In this document: positions 9,546 through 20,051 of the stretch, piece by piece
How positions within the stretch are numbered: position 1 is the first letter of the stretch
How the letters are laid out: every line of letters begins with the position of its first letter
Source of the DNA: Panicum virgatum
Lineage: Eukaryota; Streptophyta; Magnoliopsida; Poales; Poaceae
NCBI RefSeq assembly: GCF_016808335.1
Contig: NC_053143.1
Location: 2,451,398 to 2,515,397 of the forward strand
Direction: 5' to 3'
Length of the DNA stretch: 64,000 nucleotides
Translations under genes and position numbers: made by a program
The notes under the pieces: model-generated
Database searches by the model: none
Told to the model about the DNA's origin: nothing
Seen by the model: the letters and a program-made list of their open reading frames with translations, nothing else

Positions 9546-12159
9546 TCACCACAACAGAAAGCCATTTCCATCGAGATGGCTGACATCTCCACACCTCTCG
9601 AGGATCCACCGTCCGGTGATGCCGGAGACACGGAAAACGTTCAATGAAGTGTTAGGAATGTTCCTATGAATGGAGCTGTTGGGTGGATCGGCGTGCCTGC
9701 ACAACTCCTGTATGGCTGCACCGTGGGAGACCACCACAACCCTCTCCCCTGTCCAAGCAATAGCAGCATAATTAGTGTAGAACCAAATGCTTCAGAGTTG
9801 AGAACTGCCATGAGCATGTATCTACAAGCAGCAGCGCAATGTGACATAAAAAGTTCAGATTTGTTTAGCCTGTTTCAAATTTTGGTGTAGTTTTGTTACC
9901 TATAAGGGAATTTGGGAGATTGAAAAAGATTAAGAATGAGGCTTGCAGGTTACCAGCGTGTTCTTGGGCAATCTTATTTAAGTAAGAAACACATCGCTCA
10001 TTTAACTGATTCAGGCTTTCTCCACCACCCTGAACATCAATACAAATGTTGATAAGTTCTTCAGGGTGAAGTTCAGAATTACATGGGTTTATCGTCGGTG
10101 CAAGTAGGCAAGGAAAACTTGTCCTGTTTTCAACATCTTATTCAAAGTTGTTACTAGCAACAACAAGTTCAAAATATTTGTAGAACTATTCACATGGTGT
10201 CAATTCAAGATCTTAATAAATATAGACCAGCGGAGCGACCATTGTAATTTGTAAGTGAAATGGTTCCATAACATTATTATAGCAATACTTTAGAAGTTGC
10301 CGGTTACAATTTCAATCGGACTAATTAAGCTGTGAATTTACCGGTATTTCTTGGTTTCTGCTCTCAGCAATTTTAGAAATGTCAAAGGCTCTGAAAACAT
10401 CTGGATATTTCTTTACAGCATCATCCCACTTCAAGCCTTGGAGATATCCCATGTGCATTTCTCTCAGTGCTTCATTCGGCACCAACTGAAAAAAATTGAG
10501 TAAAGGGACAGATAGAACGCACAACACACTTATTCAATTTTCGTTCAGAAAAAAGAACAGAATGCACTTACATTTGTTACACCACAAACTTTTGCGATAA
10601 TTTCTGCAGTCTCGGCAGCACGCTTCAAATCAGAAGAGTATATGGCAGCTGGTTTGGCTTCTTTTGATAGCCGATGAGCCACCTTTTCGCCAGATATTTT
10701 ACCAACAAGAAAAATGTCAATGCTAGACATGGAACTGCAAACAATAATTAATTCTTAATAGCATTTTGCGCAAATGAAGCATACCACAAGGGCTTGCTGT
10801 CTACCAATCTCATTTAGCTCTGTGTCCAATTGTCCCTATTGAAGAATCTTGATTTCCATCAGTAAAATAATTTATATTGATTTCCGTCAGTAAAATAATC
10901 TATATTGATTTCCGTCAGTAAAATAATCTTTTTTTCCGTAAAAAATGACAGCTAATGGAAGAATGGCTACAAGTAGCTCCAAAATCTAGCATTTCCCATA
11001 GTTGATATGAACGTATTGCTGTAGTTTACTCCCTCTGTCCCAAATTACTAGTCGTTTTAGTTTTTCTAGATACATAGATTTTGTTATGCACCTAGACATA
11101 TGTTATATCTAAATGCATAATAAAATCTATTCACCTAGAAAAGCCAAAATGACTAATAATTTGAGATGGAGGGAGTAATGCAAAAGATTTGGCATCATTT
11201 TCCAGCTTCAGAAAAATCAACCAGCCAATATTCAACATTCATGAAACAAAAAATCTCACAAACTATATGCATGCCTGATTTATAAGGCCAAGGTAGTATC
11301 ACTGGATTATCCATTCATCATCTTGTTGGTAAATATGGATGCTAGAGATATTGTTTCCTTATTAGGGACAGAAGTTCGATTAATATTTGAAAGATGGACA
11401 AATTGTCTGGAACCAATCATGTGTGCTTGTGCACTCAACAACTCCCCTCTTGTTCGAACTTCGAACAACAGCAGAGACTACAAAAAAGGCGATGTGCTGA
11501 AACTCATATAGTTCCGCGCTGGCAGGCACCAGATCCTGGTTTCAATCAAGATTAATGTTGATGGTGCATTTAAAGGAAATGGTGAAGCCAGCATTGGTGT
11601 GGTAATCAGAGACTCAAAATGTGTGGTACTACTGTCGGCCTGGCGAGTAATCTTCCATGCCGCTAGTGCAGAGGAGGTGGAACTGTTGGCATGTCGGGAA
11701 GGGATTTCCCTCGCGGTAGAGTGGACCCCGGGGCCGGCCATCCTGGAAACGGACCTTCATTGTGCAAGAAACAGTGGAGGCGGCCAGAAGCTTACCTTCG
11801 TTTCAGGTTAAGCATATAAAGAGAAAGCAGAATTCCGTAGCTCATGAGTTGGCACAGCTTGCTAACCGGTTGTATCATAGTGCAGTATGGCGCAACCGTT
11901 GCCCAGTGTGTGTCGAGCATTTAGTTGCTCAGGATCGTAACCCCACTTCTGAGTAATAAATAAAGCTCTTTCTTTACTAAAAAAAAAGCAGAGACTACAA
12001 AATCTAGTAGAACCTGCCATTTGCGTTCAGAAAAAAAGGACGGCAAAGAGAATCAGGAGGAGGACGACCGACCTGGAGGATGCGGGAGGTGTTCCCGGAG
12101 GTCTCCCCATGCCGCACCACCACCACCTCCGTAAACTCCTCGTCGTCGCTGGGCGCCGC
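9546..12159 (-). CDS. Phosphoglycerate-mutase-like (histidine phosphatase) gene, copy B
   Basis: Six exons join with GT-AG borders and matching phases: 12073-12159 (partial), 10785-10835, 10572-10682, 10342-10485, 9954-10029 and 9546-9748. Exon 1 holds the phosphohistidine motif VVVVRHGET. Exon 2 gives GQLDTELNEIGRQQAL, exon 3 AHRLSKEAKPAAIYSSDLKR, exon 4 the acid residue in EALREMHMG, and exon 6 the second catalytic His in VVVSHGAAIQELC. The family comprises small soluble phosphatases of the PGM superfamily, many without true mutase activity; the substrate is unknown. Compared with copy C the protein stops early after DGNGFL. Intron 1 (10836-12072) contains a 28-bp tandem repeat, a Stowaway and a LINE tail. 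The 5' end is cut at 12159 by the LTR insertion, so this copy has probably lost its start and promoter. Confidence 0.82.
10850..10933. repeat. Three tandem copies of a 28-bp unit
   Basis: Units start tgatttccRtcagtaaaata at 10850, 10878 and 10906, inside intron 1 of copy B. The matching place in copy C (about 45388-45420) has a single diverged unit, so the expansion happened after the duplication. Confidence 0.85.
11029..11175. mobile_element. Stowaway-type MITE (Tc1/mariner)
   Basis: The element is 147 bp with TIRs of the ctccctctgtcccaaatta type at both ends and a TA duplication at 11027-11028 and 11176-11177. Copy C has the empty site (single TA at 45512-45513 in otherwise matching sequence), which fixes both edges. 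Confidence 0.93.
11486..11987 (+). mobile_element. 5'-truncated LINE tail with RNase H domain
   Basis: A 15-bp TSD, GCAGAGACTACAAAA, flanks the piece (11471-11485 and 11988-12002), and it ends in a run of nine A. The coding remnant reads INVDGAFKGNGEASIGVVIRD, then AEEVELLACREG and ETDLH. After one frameshift near 11755 it reads VQETVEAARSLPSFQVKHIK and NSVAHELAQLANR, the plant-LINE C-terminal RNase H domain. It ends at a stop near 11953 followed by aataaataaa. The 5' truncation and target-primed features make an intron-1 insertion in copy B clear. Confidence 0.9.
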
Positions 12160-13224
12160 TGTTTGGACAGAAAAAATCACACAAGAGAGGATCTCTTTGT
12201 GCGTAGAAAATAATGCGGGCGTGCCGGTGTATATTGAAAATACACAAAATAAACAAAAGATAGAGAATACGAGCTTTATTTATATTTTAAAAATACAAAT
12301 ACAGGTTCTCTTATACAAGTGCGCGCTCCATAGCCTGCCGCCGTTGGGCAGATCTGACTAGGGCGATGTGGTCTTCTGGTTCTCAGGGCCTCGAGAAGCT
12401 CCTGGTTAATTACCTCAGCAAATCTAGTTTGCTAGAGTACCTCCGATTAAGCTGCCGTGGTCGTCGTCTTCAGTCTTCGCTTCATGTTGTCCATGCATGA
12501 TGATGGCGGTGGTGCAGATGTGGGCGTCGGCGTCGTCCATGGCCTCGTCGGTGTCCATGAGCCGGTGTAGCGCAGCTGAAGCATCAGTGGCGCCCGCCCG
12601 AGTCGTTCGGCCTCGTCGGTCTCAAATGGCATCGTAGTCGTTGTAGAGGTTGGTAGTCGACGCATGGTCATGTGAGCTGGACTGAGTCGATGTCGCAGTA
12701 GCTTGATCGTGGTGGAGATGATCTTGGAGATGGACAGTTCCATTGAAACGTGAGGGCACGAGCTAACTGGGCACCGGGATAGTGCTCCACTCGTGAATGT
12801 TTCATGTACTCGTACTTGCTTGCTTGCTAGAACGTGCATGTGCCGATGTGCGTGCATGCATGGTCGTAGTAGTGGTAGCTGTAGAGGCAAGGGCCCTGGG
12901 AGCACGTTCCCTTGCTTGCTGCCGCTCTTGCACGCTGATGTGTCACTGGCCACCAATGCGGGGAGTGGCACGATGGCACGACACCGTGCCGGCCGGCGCG
13001 CGGCAGCTTCGCACCTCCGGACAGCATCATTTGGTAGTCGTCCTTATAGCCCCTCAATGTGTTCCTCGGCTCCGGCCTTCATCAGCAACGGTGCACGGCG
13101 AGCTTGTCGAAGATGGCCGAGGAGGTGCCGCCGGCCTGGTGTCAAACCAAACCTCGTGCGGCAAGATGACGGCGTGGCGTGGATGACGAGCAGGACGAGT
13201 GCCGCAGCTCCGCTCGGCGACTAG

Positions 13225-13425
13225 TACGTGGTGCATGTTGATGACGAGAGGTGCCGCCGCTCCGCCAGCAGCCAGGCCAAAGTGGTCGTCGACGATGAGG
13301 GGTGTCGCCACTCCGCCGGCAGCCGAGCCGATGTAGTCATCGACGATGAGGGGTGTCGCCGCTCCACCGGCAGCCGGGCCAAAGTGGTCGTCGACGATGA
13401 GGAGTGCCGTCGCTCCGCACATGAG
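13225..13425. repeat. Four tandem units of about 51 bp inside the LTR
   Basis: Units begin near GTCGTCGACGATGAGG and are about 50-51 bp, a multiple of three, so both strands give periodic open frames. These repeats are absent from the right LTR and partly explain its shorter length. Confidence 0.8.
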
Positions 13426-13814
13426 TCCGGCCGTGGTGGTAGTTAGGGGCGCCATCAGCTTGGGCATGGCTCCTTGATAAACGTGGCTTAAGAGACAAAG
13501 TAACTCTGCGGGAAAAGTCCCTCACGGAAGACATTAATCTTTAGACATTAATCTTTAGTTGCAAAGACACCTGCATGCTACTGTTTTCTTCTTTGTGGCG
13601 CACGTACTCCCCGTACATGCCCCTGTAGTTTATTAGCTTCTCATTAATAGCACACTGCCCGCGCACGTATGGTAATGCACGCGTGGGCTCGCATGTGAGC
13701 GCATGGCGTCGAGTTGCCGTAGCTCGGCATCTAGCGGCAGCCCGCCGCTGGCATCGCTTGCCGCCTTATGTTTCTCGCCCTGACGTCTTGGTGGTGTCGT
13801 TGTCGTTGTCGGCT

Positions 13815-13990
13815 CGGTGCCGGGCTTGAACGTGAAGCGCCAGCCTCGGCGCCGGGTTGGTGCAGAGCTTGAACGTGAAGCGCCAGCCGCGCCGCCGGGC
13901 TGCACTTTGGCATCTTCACGTCGTCGTCATCGGGTCGGTGCCAGGCTTGAACATGAAGCTCCGGCCTCGTCGCCGGGCTGCACTGCGGCG
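13815..13990. repeat. Diverged tandem repeat inside the LTR
   Basis: Three diverged copies of a unit containing GCTTGAACRTGAAGC followed by CGCCGGGCTGC occur in tandem. Apparent proteins across it are repeat artefacts. Confidence 0.65.
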
Positions 13991-14454
13991 TCTTCGCAGT
14001 GGCGACACAGTTGCCGACTCTGGCTCCTTGCCGACGGTGGACGGTGAGAGCCCGTGGGCTCGACGAGGAAGACGAAGGCGAGGTCATCTCCATGAGGGGT
14101 GCTGCTGTTCCGCCGGCAGCCGGGCCAAGGCGAGGCGGTGGATGTCGATGACGAGCAGGAGGCGCCACGCTGCGGCCTTGTTCTCCGTCGTGGATGGAGT
14201 CCTGATGGCTGGCTTGACAGTGCCGGAGGTGAAGACCGCCGACGGTGAGAGCATGGACGTCAAGGATGAAGACGTCTCCAGGCTTCTCTATGCATTAGCC
14301 TGACCATGGTGATGGTGTTGGAGACGCCGTTTGCTTGGGCATGGGCTCCCTTGATAGACGCGGCTCGAACAGCAAGCCTGATGAGGACGAGGGCTGCCGC
14401 CGGCGTGGTGCAGATAACGAGCAAGACGATGTCGAGGTCATCGCCGGCGTGGTG

Positions 14455-14891
14455 TGTTAGATCAATTGGATCGACTAGGGTGTAAATCAAATGGGAGAAC
14501 TCACTTTCTGTTGGCGAAAACATTGCTCGTAGCCCGTACCGCATCCATGGCGCCGTACAGCGGCGTCGTCGGTACGCAGGGGTGGTGGTGGCGTGGTGCA
14601 GTGGCCGTTGCAGGGTCGCCGGAGACGTGAGGTCGACGAGGGCGTGGCGCAGGGGCGGCGGGCTTCCCGTCACTTCAGTGCCTCGCGTAGACCGGGTCGC
14701 GACTAGGGTTTTCGGTGGGGTAACAGAATGGCGGCGAACCTTGTGTCCCGAGCCACCAACCCCACCTCTCTCTTTTATATGGCACTGCGCGATGGGGGCC
14801 CACCAGCCGTGTTGGGCTGGGCGTCCCCGATCAGGACGCGAGTCAAGGGCCCAGTTGGCTGTTGGGCCAACTGGTGGAGATCAATCCAACA
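14455..14891 (-). repeat. LARD 1 3' LTR
   Basis: The 437-bp LTR starts tgttag and ends caaca on the plus strand and is bordered by the polypurine tract at 14892. A minus-strand TATA box (complement of cttttatatgg, near 14773-14783) lies inside. Confidence 0.92.
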
Positions 14892-16760
14892 TTCTCCCCC
14901 TTGATCTCACCTTATTCTTTCAACTTTATATCTTTTATTTCTTTTCATATTTCATCACAGATTAATGCATAGAGCAGCTTCATCGTCACGGTCAGTTGCC
15001 GATAGATTCAGCAGCTACAATACACGTCTCTGTTCTGAAACAGATCCTTTAACTTTGGGCCCTTTATTGTCCGGAAAACATAGGCTATACTATAAACCCA
15101 TGTCGACTATGTGTTTTCTCTGTACACACTGGGCGGTAAGCCTTTAATAAGCGGATCCGCAAACACTTTGGCTATCATTTAAAACCACAATGCATTTCAA
15201 TCATGATTCCGGACTTTCTCCTTTACAACGTATAACTTTGTGTCAACGTGTTTGGCACCACAGTTGACTCGTTGTCATAGGAGCAAACTACTTTAATGGT
15301 TATCGCTGCTGTCAACCATTATCAACTCCGAGTACAGGTTCCCTTAAGCATTTTGCCTGCCCCTCAGCCTTGTATCATGCTATACTATATCTTTGCATCA
15401 CATTGATCATAATTGCTTTATTTTGGAGCTTTTCCACACAAAACCTCCAAATGTGAAAGTTAGCGACAATTGTGGATTTTGCTACACATTTCACAAGTTC
15501 TACTTTTGTACTCACAACCTTTTTGAGAGTACTTGATCTTTCCAACTTAGCATGAGGCCGATATTCTCAATTTCATTCCAGTGATCTATATCTGGATTGA
15601 ACTTTTGCCAAAATAACCCGGATACACAAAATATGTCAGGGTAAGTTCTTTTCTTGCGCGCTTATAATACTTTCAGCAGCTGAAGCATTTGGAACTATTT
15701 CCATTTCACATTGGTTCCTGGAACACTAAGGTTCCCAAAACTATTACCCTTAACGATAGGAACAGGCGTAGGTTTATTCATATGCATACTTTATTCTCTT
15801 TTTTTTGAATCTTTTTCAAGTATGCCTTTGTTGTAACCAAAATACCCCTTCCTTTTATCTCGATGAGTTTCAATTCGTAGAATGAAAATCCATCACCAAG
15901 ATCAAAATTTGAGGACAAGAGTTCTTTATCTATAACAACATATTAACCCCACCATTAGAAAATAGGATATTTTCTTTATTTAAAATGTGGAAATTAGATT
16001 CCCCATTCTTTAACTTTTCTTAAAAGCTATTGTCCTCCTTAATCTTTTGGAAACCCAAAATTTCATACTGTTTCATTTAAACTTTAGATACCACCGTCTC
16101 GTGGCTTTCTTCAATCCATAAATGAATTTACTATTGTGGTATCCCGTATGTTCTTTCTTCTCTTTAACTAAAACTTTTGTCACAAATTTTGCTTTATATC
16201 TTTCAACATTCCCTCTAGAGTCACATTGCATTTTATAGGTCCATTATAACCTACTGTGATGGCTCTTTTAGGAATCACTTCTTTTTCCATGACCTTAACC
16301 CATGGAATTCTCGTAACTCTTCAAACGGGGTGGAATCAACATCCATTTGATTTTCTTTACTTTGTATAGGGCTGTTGTTGCTCCTTTTTGCCAAATGGCA
16401 ATGGACTATGAGATCCTGCATAACAAGATTCTTCTTTACTTTATTCATTTTCTTTGAGAGCTAACAACATGTGTTGTATACAATATCAGCACGTATTAGA
16501 AATTTGATGTTCTCGAATCATCGAAGTGGACATGCATTCCCACTTCTCTTCAAGTCTTAGATCTCTACATACCATGCTCCCCCAGATTTTGCCATCTTTT
16601 GTAAAGATGGCGTATCAATAAATCTCTTTGTTTGGGTTCTATCTGTTAAAAACTTTATATCTATTAAAAACTTTATATGTGCTCTGTAAGCACCATCTTA
16701 CTATCTTGGAGGGTCGTCCAGCATGAATGCCGGAATTTAGCCATTTCTTTACATAGGGGT

Positions 16761-16774
16761 ATCACTATAGTGAT
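16761..16774. repeat. Perfect 14-bp palindrome in LARD 1
   Basis: ATCACTATAGTGAT is its own reverse complement. A second perfect palindrome, AGAGAATATATTCTCT, lies at 17629-17644. Both are in the AT-rich interior. Confidence 0.85.
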
Positions 16775-17442
16775 CGTTGTACTCCCCCTGACGGTCACAT
16801 TCATTCTTTAATAGATCATCTCTTGCTTTCAATGCACATTACAGGGGAGTACCTTTCTTAACTGTCTCATATTTCTCCCCCTCGAAATGTGGCTTGAACT
16901 TTTCTGCCACAATTTTGAAAACTATTCACAACTTTGTGAATGAGAAAACTTTTATTACTTTATCCACATGATTATGTCATGCAGAATAAAGTATTTTCTT
17001 AATTCGTATGGGAGTACCTTTTATTGACTTTATTTTGATAACTCAATAGAGTCCTTTATTCGATATGACAGTACTTTTTCCTCATTTCACTTCACGAACT
17101 CAACAGAGTCTATTACCAGTACTTTAGCAAGTCACGCTCGCAAATCTTTCTTACCTTGAGGTTCATATGTAACTTTCCATTCTTCATTAAACTCAATGAG
17201 TGCTTAATCTCTGTGACACAATAGAAGTGCCCGATCAATTCTAAAATAGCAAAGCTACTCCAAACTTTTCTCCCAGTGTGGGATAAACCAGTACATGAGT
17301 CATCACAACTTTCTCCCGCCATGCAGGATTAGCACTATGCCAACTTTATCCCGTCATGCGGGTTATTTCATACTTTTCCAAACAAAAATGTCAGGATAGG
17401 TTCATATCAAATTCAGAAATAAATCTGAATATTCCATGACAC

Positions 17443-18663
17443 ACATGTTTAATCCGACGTTGGTCAAATTAAACATGTATTGACTTATCACAACTTTGAC
17501 TGAACTCAAAATGAATTCTTCTTGATAGAGAGTACATAAGAGACATTTCTCAAAATGAACTCTTAATGCTTTATCTACTCTTCTTAGATAAATATCCTGA
17601 GTACTTTTCCTCTCAAGCCGTTCTTTACAGAGAATATATTCTCTTATATAATGACCTTCTTTCTTTCTGAGTCACAAGTACCCAGTTCATTGTCTTTCGT
17701 CCTACAAGGACAACATAGAACTCTTTGTCTGAAAAGTCAATAATCAATACTTTAAGTTCTATTCTATATCACTCTTGGGTAGAAATAGAATAATCTTTTA
17801 CATTAATTCTGTATCACCGTTGGGCAGAAACGGAATTAATGTATGGAAAACTAAATAAACTTTAAAACCATATATCTGCTCCTCAAAATTAAATTATCCC
17901 GTTGGTTCGAATTTAATTAGAGGATAAACAACTTTATTGCAGTGCAAACTAGGAAAATACATTTTTATAGTTCGGGAGCAGTGCTTTATCTATTCTCTGA
18001 AAAAAGGTACTTTGATGCAATATTTACCAGAGACTTTAAACTTCAAGGTATGATTTATGAAAAATTATAATAATGTTATCATCAACGTTGGTCAGAAAAT
18101 AACAATACCATAATTAACTTTAAATTTTTCTTCCTTGAGAAATATCTTTGTGATTCCAGTAATGCCCAACTTTGAGACTTCAAATGGCAGAATAATGCCA
18201 AAACTCAACTTTTACTTTAAACAGCGGAAGCTTTTGTTTTTTACCCACAGACAAATCATTTAAGACTTTTCGACTATTCTTCCAATTAATCTTCTCGTTG
18301 GTTCCAACTTAATTGAAAGATAGCAATAGTATAACAGCGGAAATCTTTTCCTATCTTTTATGGCAGCAGAAAACTTTTCTTTCTTTTCTGAAACTATACT
18401 TGGTACTTATTTTCTCTCTAAACAATTTATCCCGTTGGTTCAAAATTGAATAGAGATAAAACTGTACAAAACTTACTCAACGTAAGCTCTTTAATCATGC
18501 TCTTAAAAATAATTCTCTCGTCACTTTGAATTAAATTTAAGAGCAACAACTTTAAAACTTTACAGCAGACACATATAAAATTCAATTTTTCAGAAGCATT
18601 AGCACTGTAAGCTTTACTATTTTCTAAAACAAATTATCCCGTTGGTTGAAATTTGAATAGAAA
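17443..18663 (-). other. Array of nine stem-loops with a conserved loop (LARD 1)
   Basis: Hairpins span 17443-17478, 17760-17792, 17799-17843, 17882-17923, 18063-18115, 18274-18323, 18415-18456, 18499-18544 and 18620-18663. Stems are 8-14 bp and unrelated in sequence; 17443-17453 with 17468-17478 is an 11-bp perfect stem. In the transcribed (minus) sense the loops read TTCTGCCCAACGGTGAT, TTCTGACCAACGTTGAT, TTCTACCCAAGAGTGAT, TGAACCAACGGGAT and close variants, sharing a CCAACG-like core. The loop matches that of LARD 2, whose LTRs are unrelated. The role is unknown; recognition of the RNA by a retrotransposon Gag is a reasonable guess. Confidence 0.8.
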
Positions 18664-18744
18664 GTCAAACCATACAAAATTCTATAAAGAAATGCTTCTG
18701 AAAAGGATAAAACTAGGTTCCTTTCTTTACTGTGTTTGTGGCCC

Positions 18745-19485
18745 GACTGAAGAAATAGCCCATGGCCCCAAACTCAGCACTCGGCCCAGCTTTGCGCTTG
18801 CCCTGGGCCAGCAGCCCAAACGGCCCGACGTGCAGCGCCAGCTCCTTGGCTCGGTCGGCCCGGTGGCTTGGCGGCCCAGCAGCCGGTGCACAGCCCACTT
18901 AGGCACCCGCCTGGGCCGGCAACGGCCCGATTAGGGCCGATCGCTCTTGGCCGTCGGATCAAATCCGATGGCCGAGCGCCCTTCTCACGGATCAAAACCG
19001 CCCAACGGCGGTGCTCCCCCAAACCCTAGCCTCATTTCTGTCTTCCTCCTCTCGAGCTCTCTCTCTCTCGGTCAGTGCAAGCGGCGGCGCCGCCGGCGGC
19101 TCTCGCCGGCGGCTCTCGCCGGCATCGAGAGCTCCGGCTGCCGGCTTCCTTTCTTCTTTCTTTTGCCCTCCTTCCCCTTTCTATCTCCCGAGACGGAGGG
19201 ACGGCCGACCATGGTGACCAGGGAGGGAGGTGATGGCACCGCAGCCGGTCCCCTTGCCGGTGCTCGTGCGCCCTCGGCTGAGCACGCCGCCGTCAAGCGG
19301 ACTGGGCGACGGTGCCCTGAGCCCCGAGCTCAAGGCGGGGGCGGAGTTCTTTCGAGCGCGGCGGCTCCTTTCCAACCCGCGCGGTGGCGGTAGTATGCTG
19401 GCCGCCTTGGGTTGGCAACAAGCGCAGCAAGGGCCGGCGGTGGTGATAGCGGGTGAGTTCCGCCGCCCTTTTCATTTGGTAGTGT
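18745..19485 (+). promoter_or_regulatory. Antisense promoter-like module in LARD 1
   Basis: Reading on the plus strand, against the element, there is a cluster of GGCCCA/GCCCA/TGGGCC site II motifs (18748-18930), then a hairpin GGCCGTCGGAT...ATCCGATGGCC (18949-18972). An AAACCCTA telo-box (about 19021) and a CT-rich leader (19050-19075) follow, then an ATG (19211) and a possible splice donor gcgggtgagt (about 19449-19458). This is the layout of plant ribosomal and translation-gene promoters with a first exon. No coherent protein is encoded. Confidence 0.6.
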
Positions 19486-19609
19486 TAGGTTTTCCTTTCT
19501 GTCTTCGATTTGCATCAAATTGTTTCGATCTGTTCTGATTCTTTTGATTCGAGGACGAATCCTTCTTTCCAACACTCGATCCACACACTAGATCGGCTCT
19601 TGATACCAT

Positions 19610-20046
19610 TGTTAGATCAATTGGATCGACTAGGGTGTAAATCAAAAGGGAGAACTCACTTTCTGTTGGGGAAAACATTGCTTGTAGCCCATGCCGCATC
19701 CATGGCGCCGTACAGCGGCGTCGTGGGTACGCAGGGGTGGTGGCGGCACGGTGCAGTGGCCGTTGCAGGGTCGCCGGAGATGTGAGGTCGACGACGGTGT
19801 GGCGCAGGGGCGGCGGGCTTCCCGTCACTTCAGTGCCTCGCGTAGATCGGGTCGCGACTAGGGTTTTCGTTGGGGTAACAGAACGGCGGCGAACCTCGTG
19901 TCCCGAGCCACCAACCCCACCTCTATCTTTTATATGGCACTGCGCGATGGGAGCCCACCGGCCATGTTGGGCTGGGCGTCCCCGATCAGGACGCGAGTCA
20001 AGGGCCCAGTTGGCCGTTGGGCCAACTGGTGGAGATCAATCCAACA
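19610..20046 (-). repeat. LARD 1 5' LTR
   Basis: The 437-bp LTR is bordered on its inner side by the primer-binding site (complement of 19594-19608) and on its outer side by TSD TGGTG. A minus-strand TATA box lies near 19927-19937. Confidence 0.92.
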
Positions 20047-20051
20047 TGGTG

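Larger units (their letters stand above)
12160..14454 (-). repeat. Left LTR-like segment of the Tat element, outer part
   Basis: The first few hundred bases align with the right LTR from 39686 on. Shared blocks include TGTTTGGA, CTGGTTAATTACCTC and GAGTACCTCCGATT, at roughly 80% identity by eye. Beyond about 12700 the two diverge with indels and local tandem repeats. The segment is cut at 14454 by LARD 1 and resumes at 20052. Confidence 0.6.
14455..20046 (-). mobile_element. LARD 1: pol-less copia-style LTR retrotransposon
   Basis: The element is 5,592 bp with 437-bp LTRs at 14455-14891 and 19610-20046, flanked by TSD TGGTG (14450-14454 and 20047-20051). Sense is minus. The primer-binding site TGGTATCAAGAGCCG is the reverse complement of 19594-19608, and the polypurine tract is the complement of ttctcccccttgatc at 14892-14906. 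The LTRs differ by about 20 substitutions by eye, so the insertion is older than LARD 2. There is no gag or pol. The interior has a GC-rich promoter-like segment (18745-19485) and an AT-rich region (14892-18700) full of stem-loops. It must be mobilised by proteins from another element. Confidence 0.9.

Noticed and set aside
11520..11955. Host RNase H gene
   Set aside because: It is bounded by a 15-bp target duplication and poly(A), is frameshifted, and matches the C-terminal domain of plant LINEs.
12447..14303. Several open frames of 60-175 codons in the left Tat LTR
   Set aside because: They coincide with tandem repeats whose unit is a multiple of three. Related sequence in the right LTR does not preserve them.
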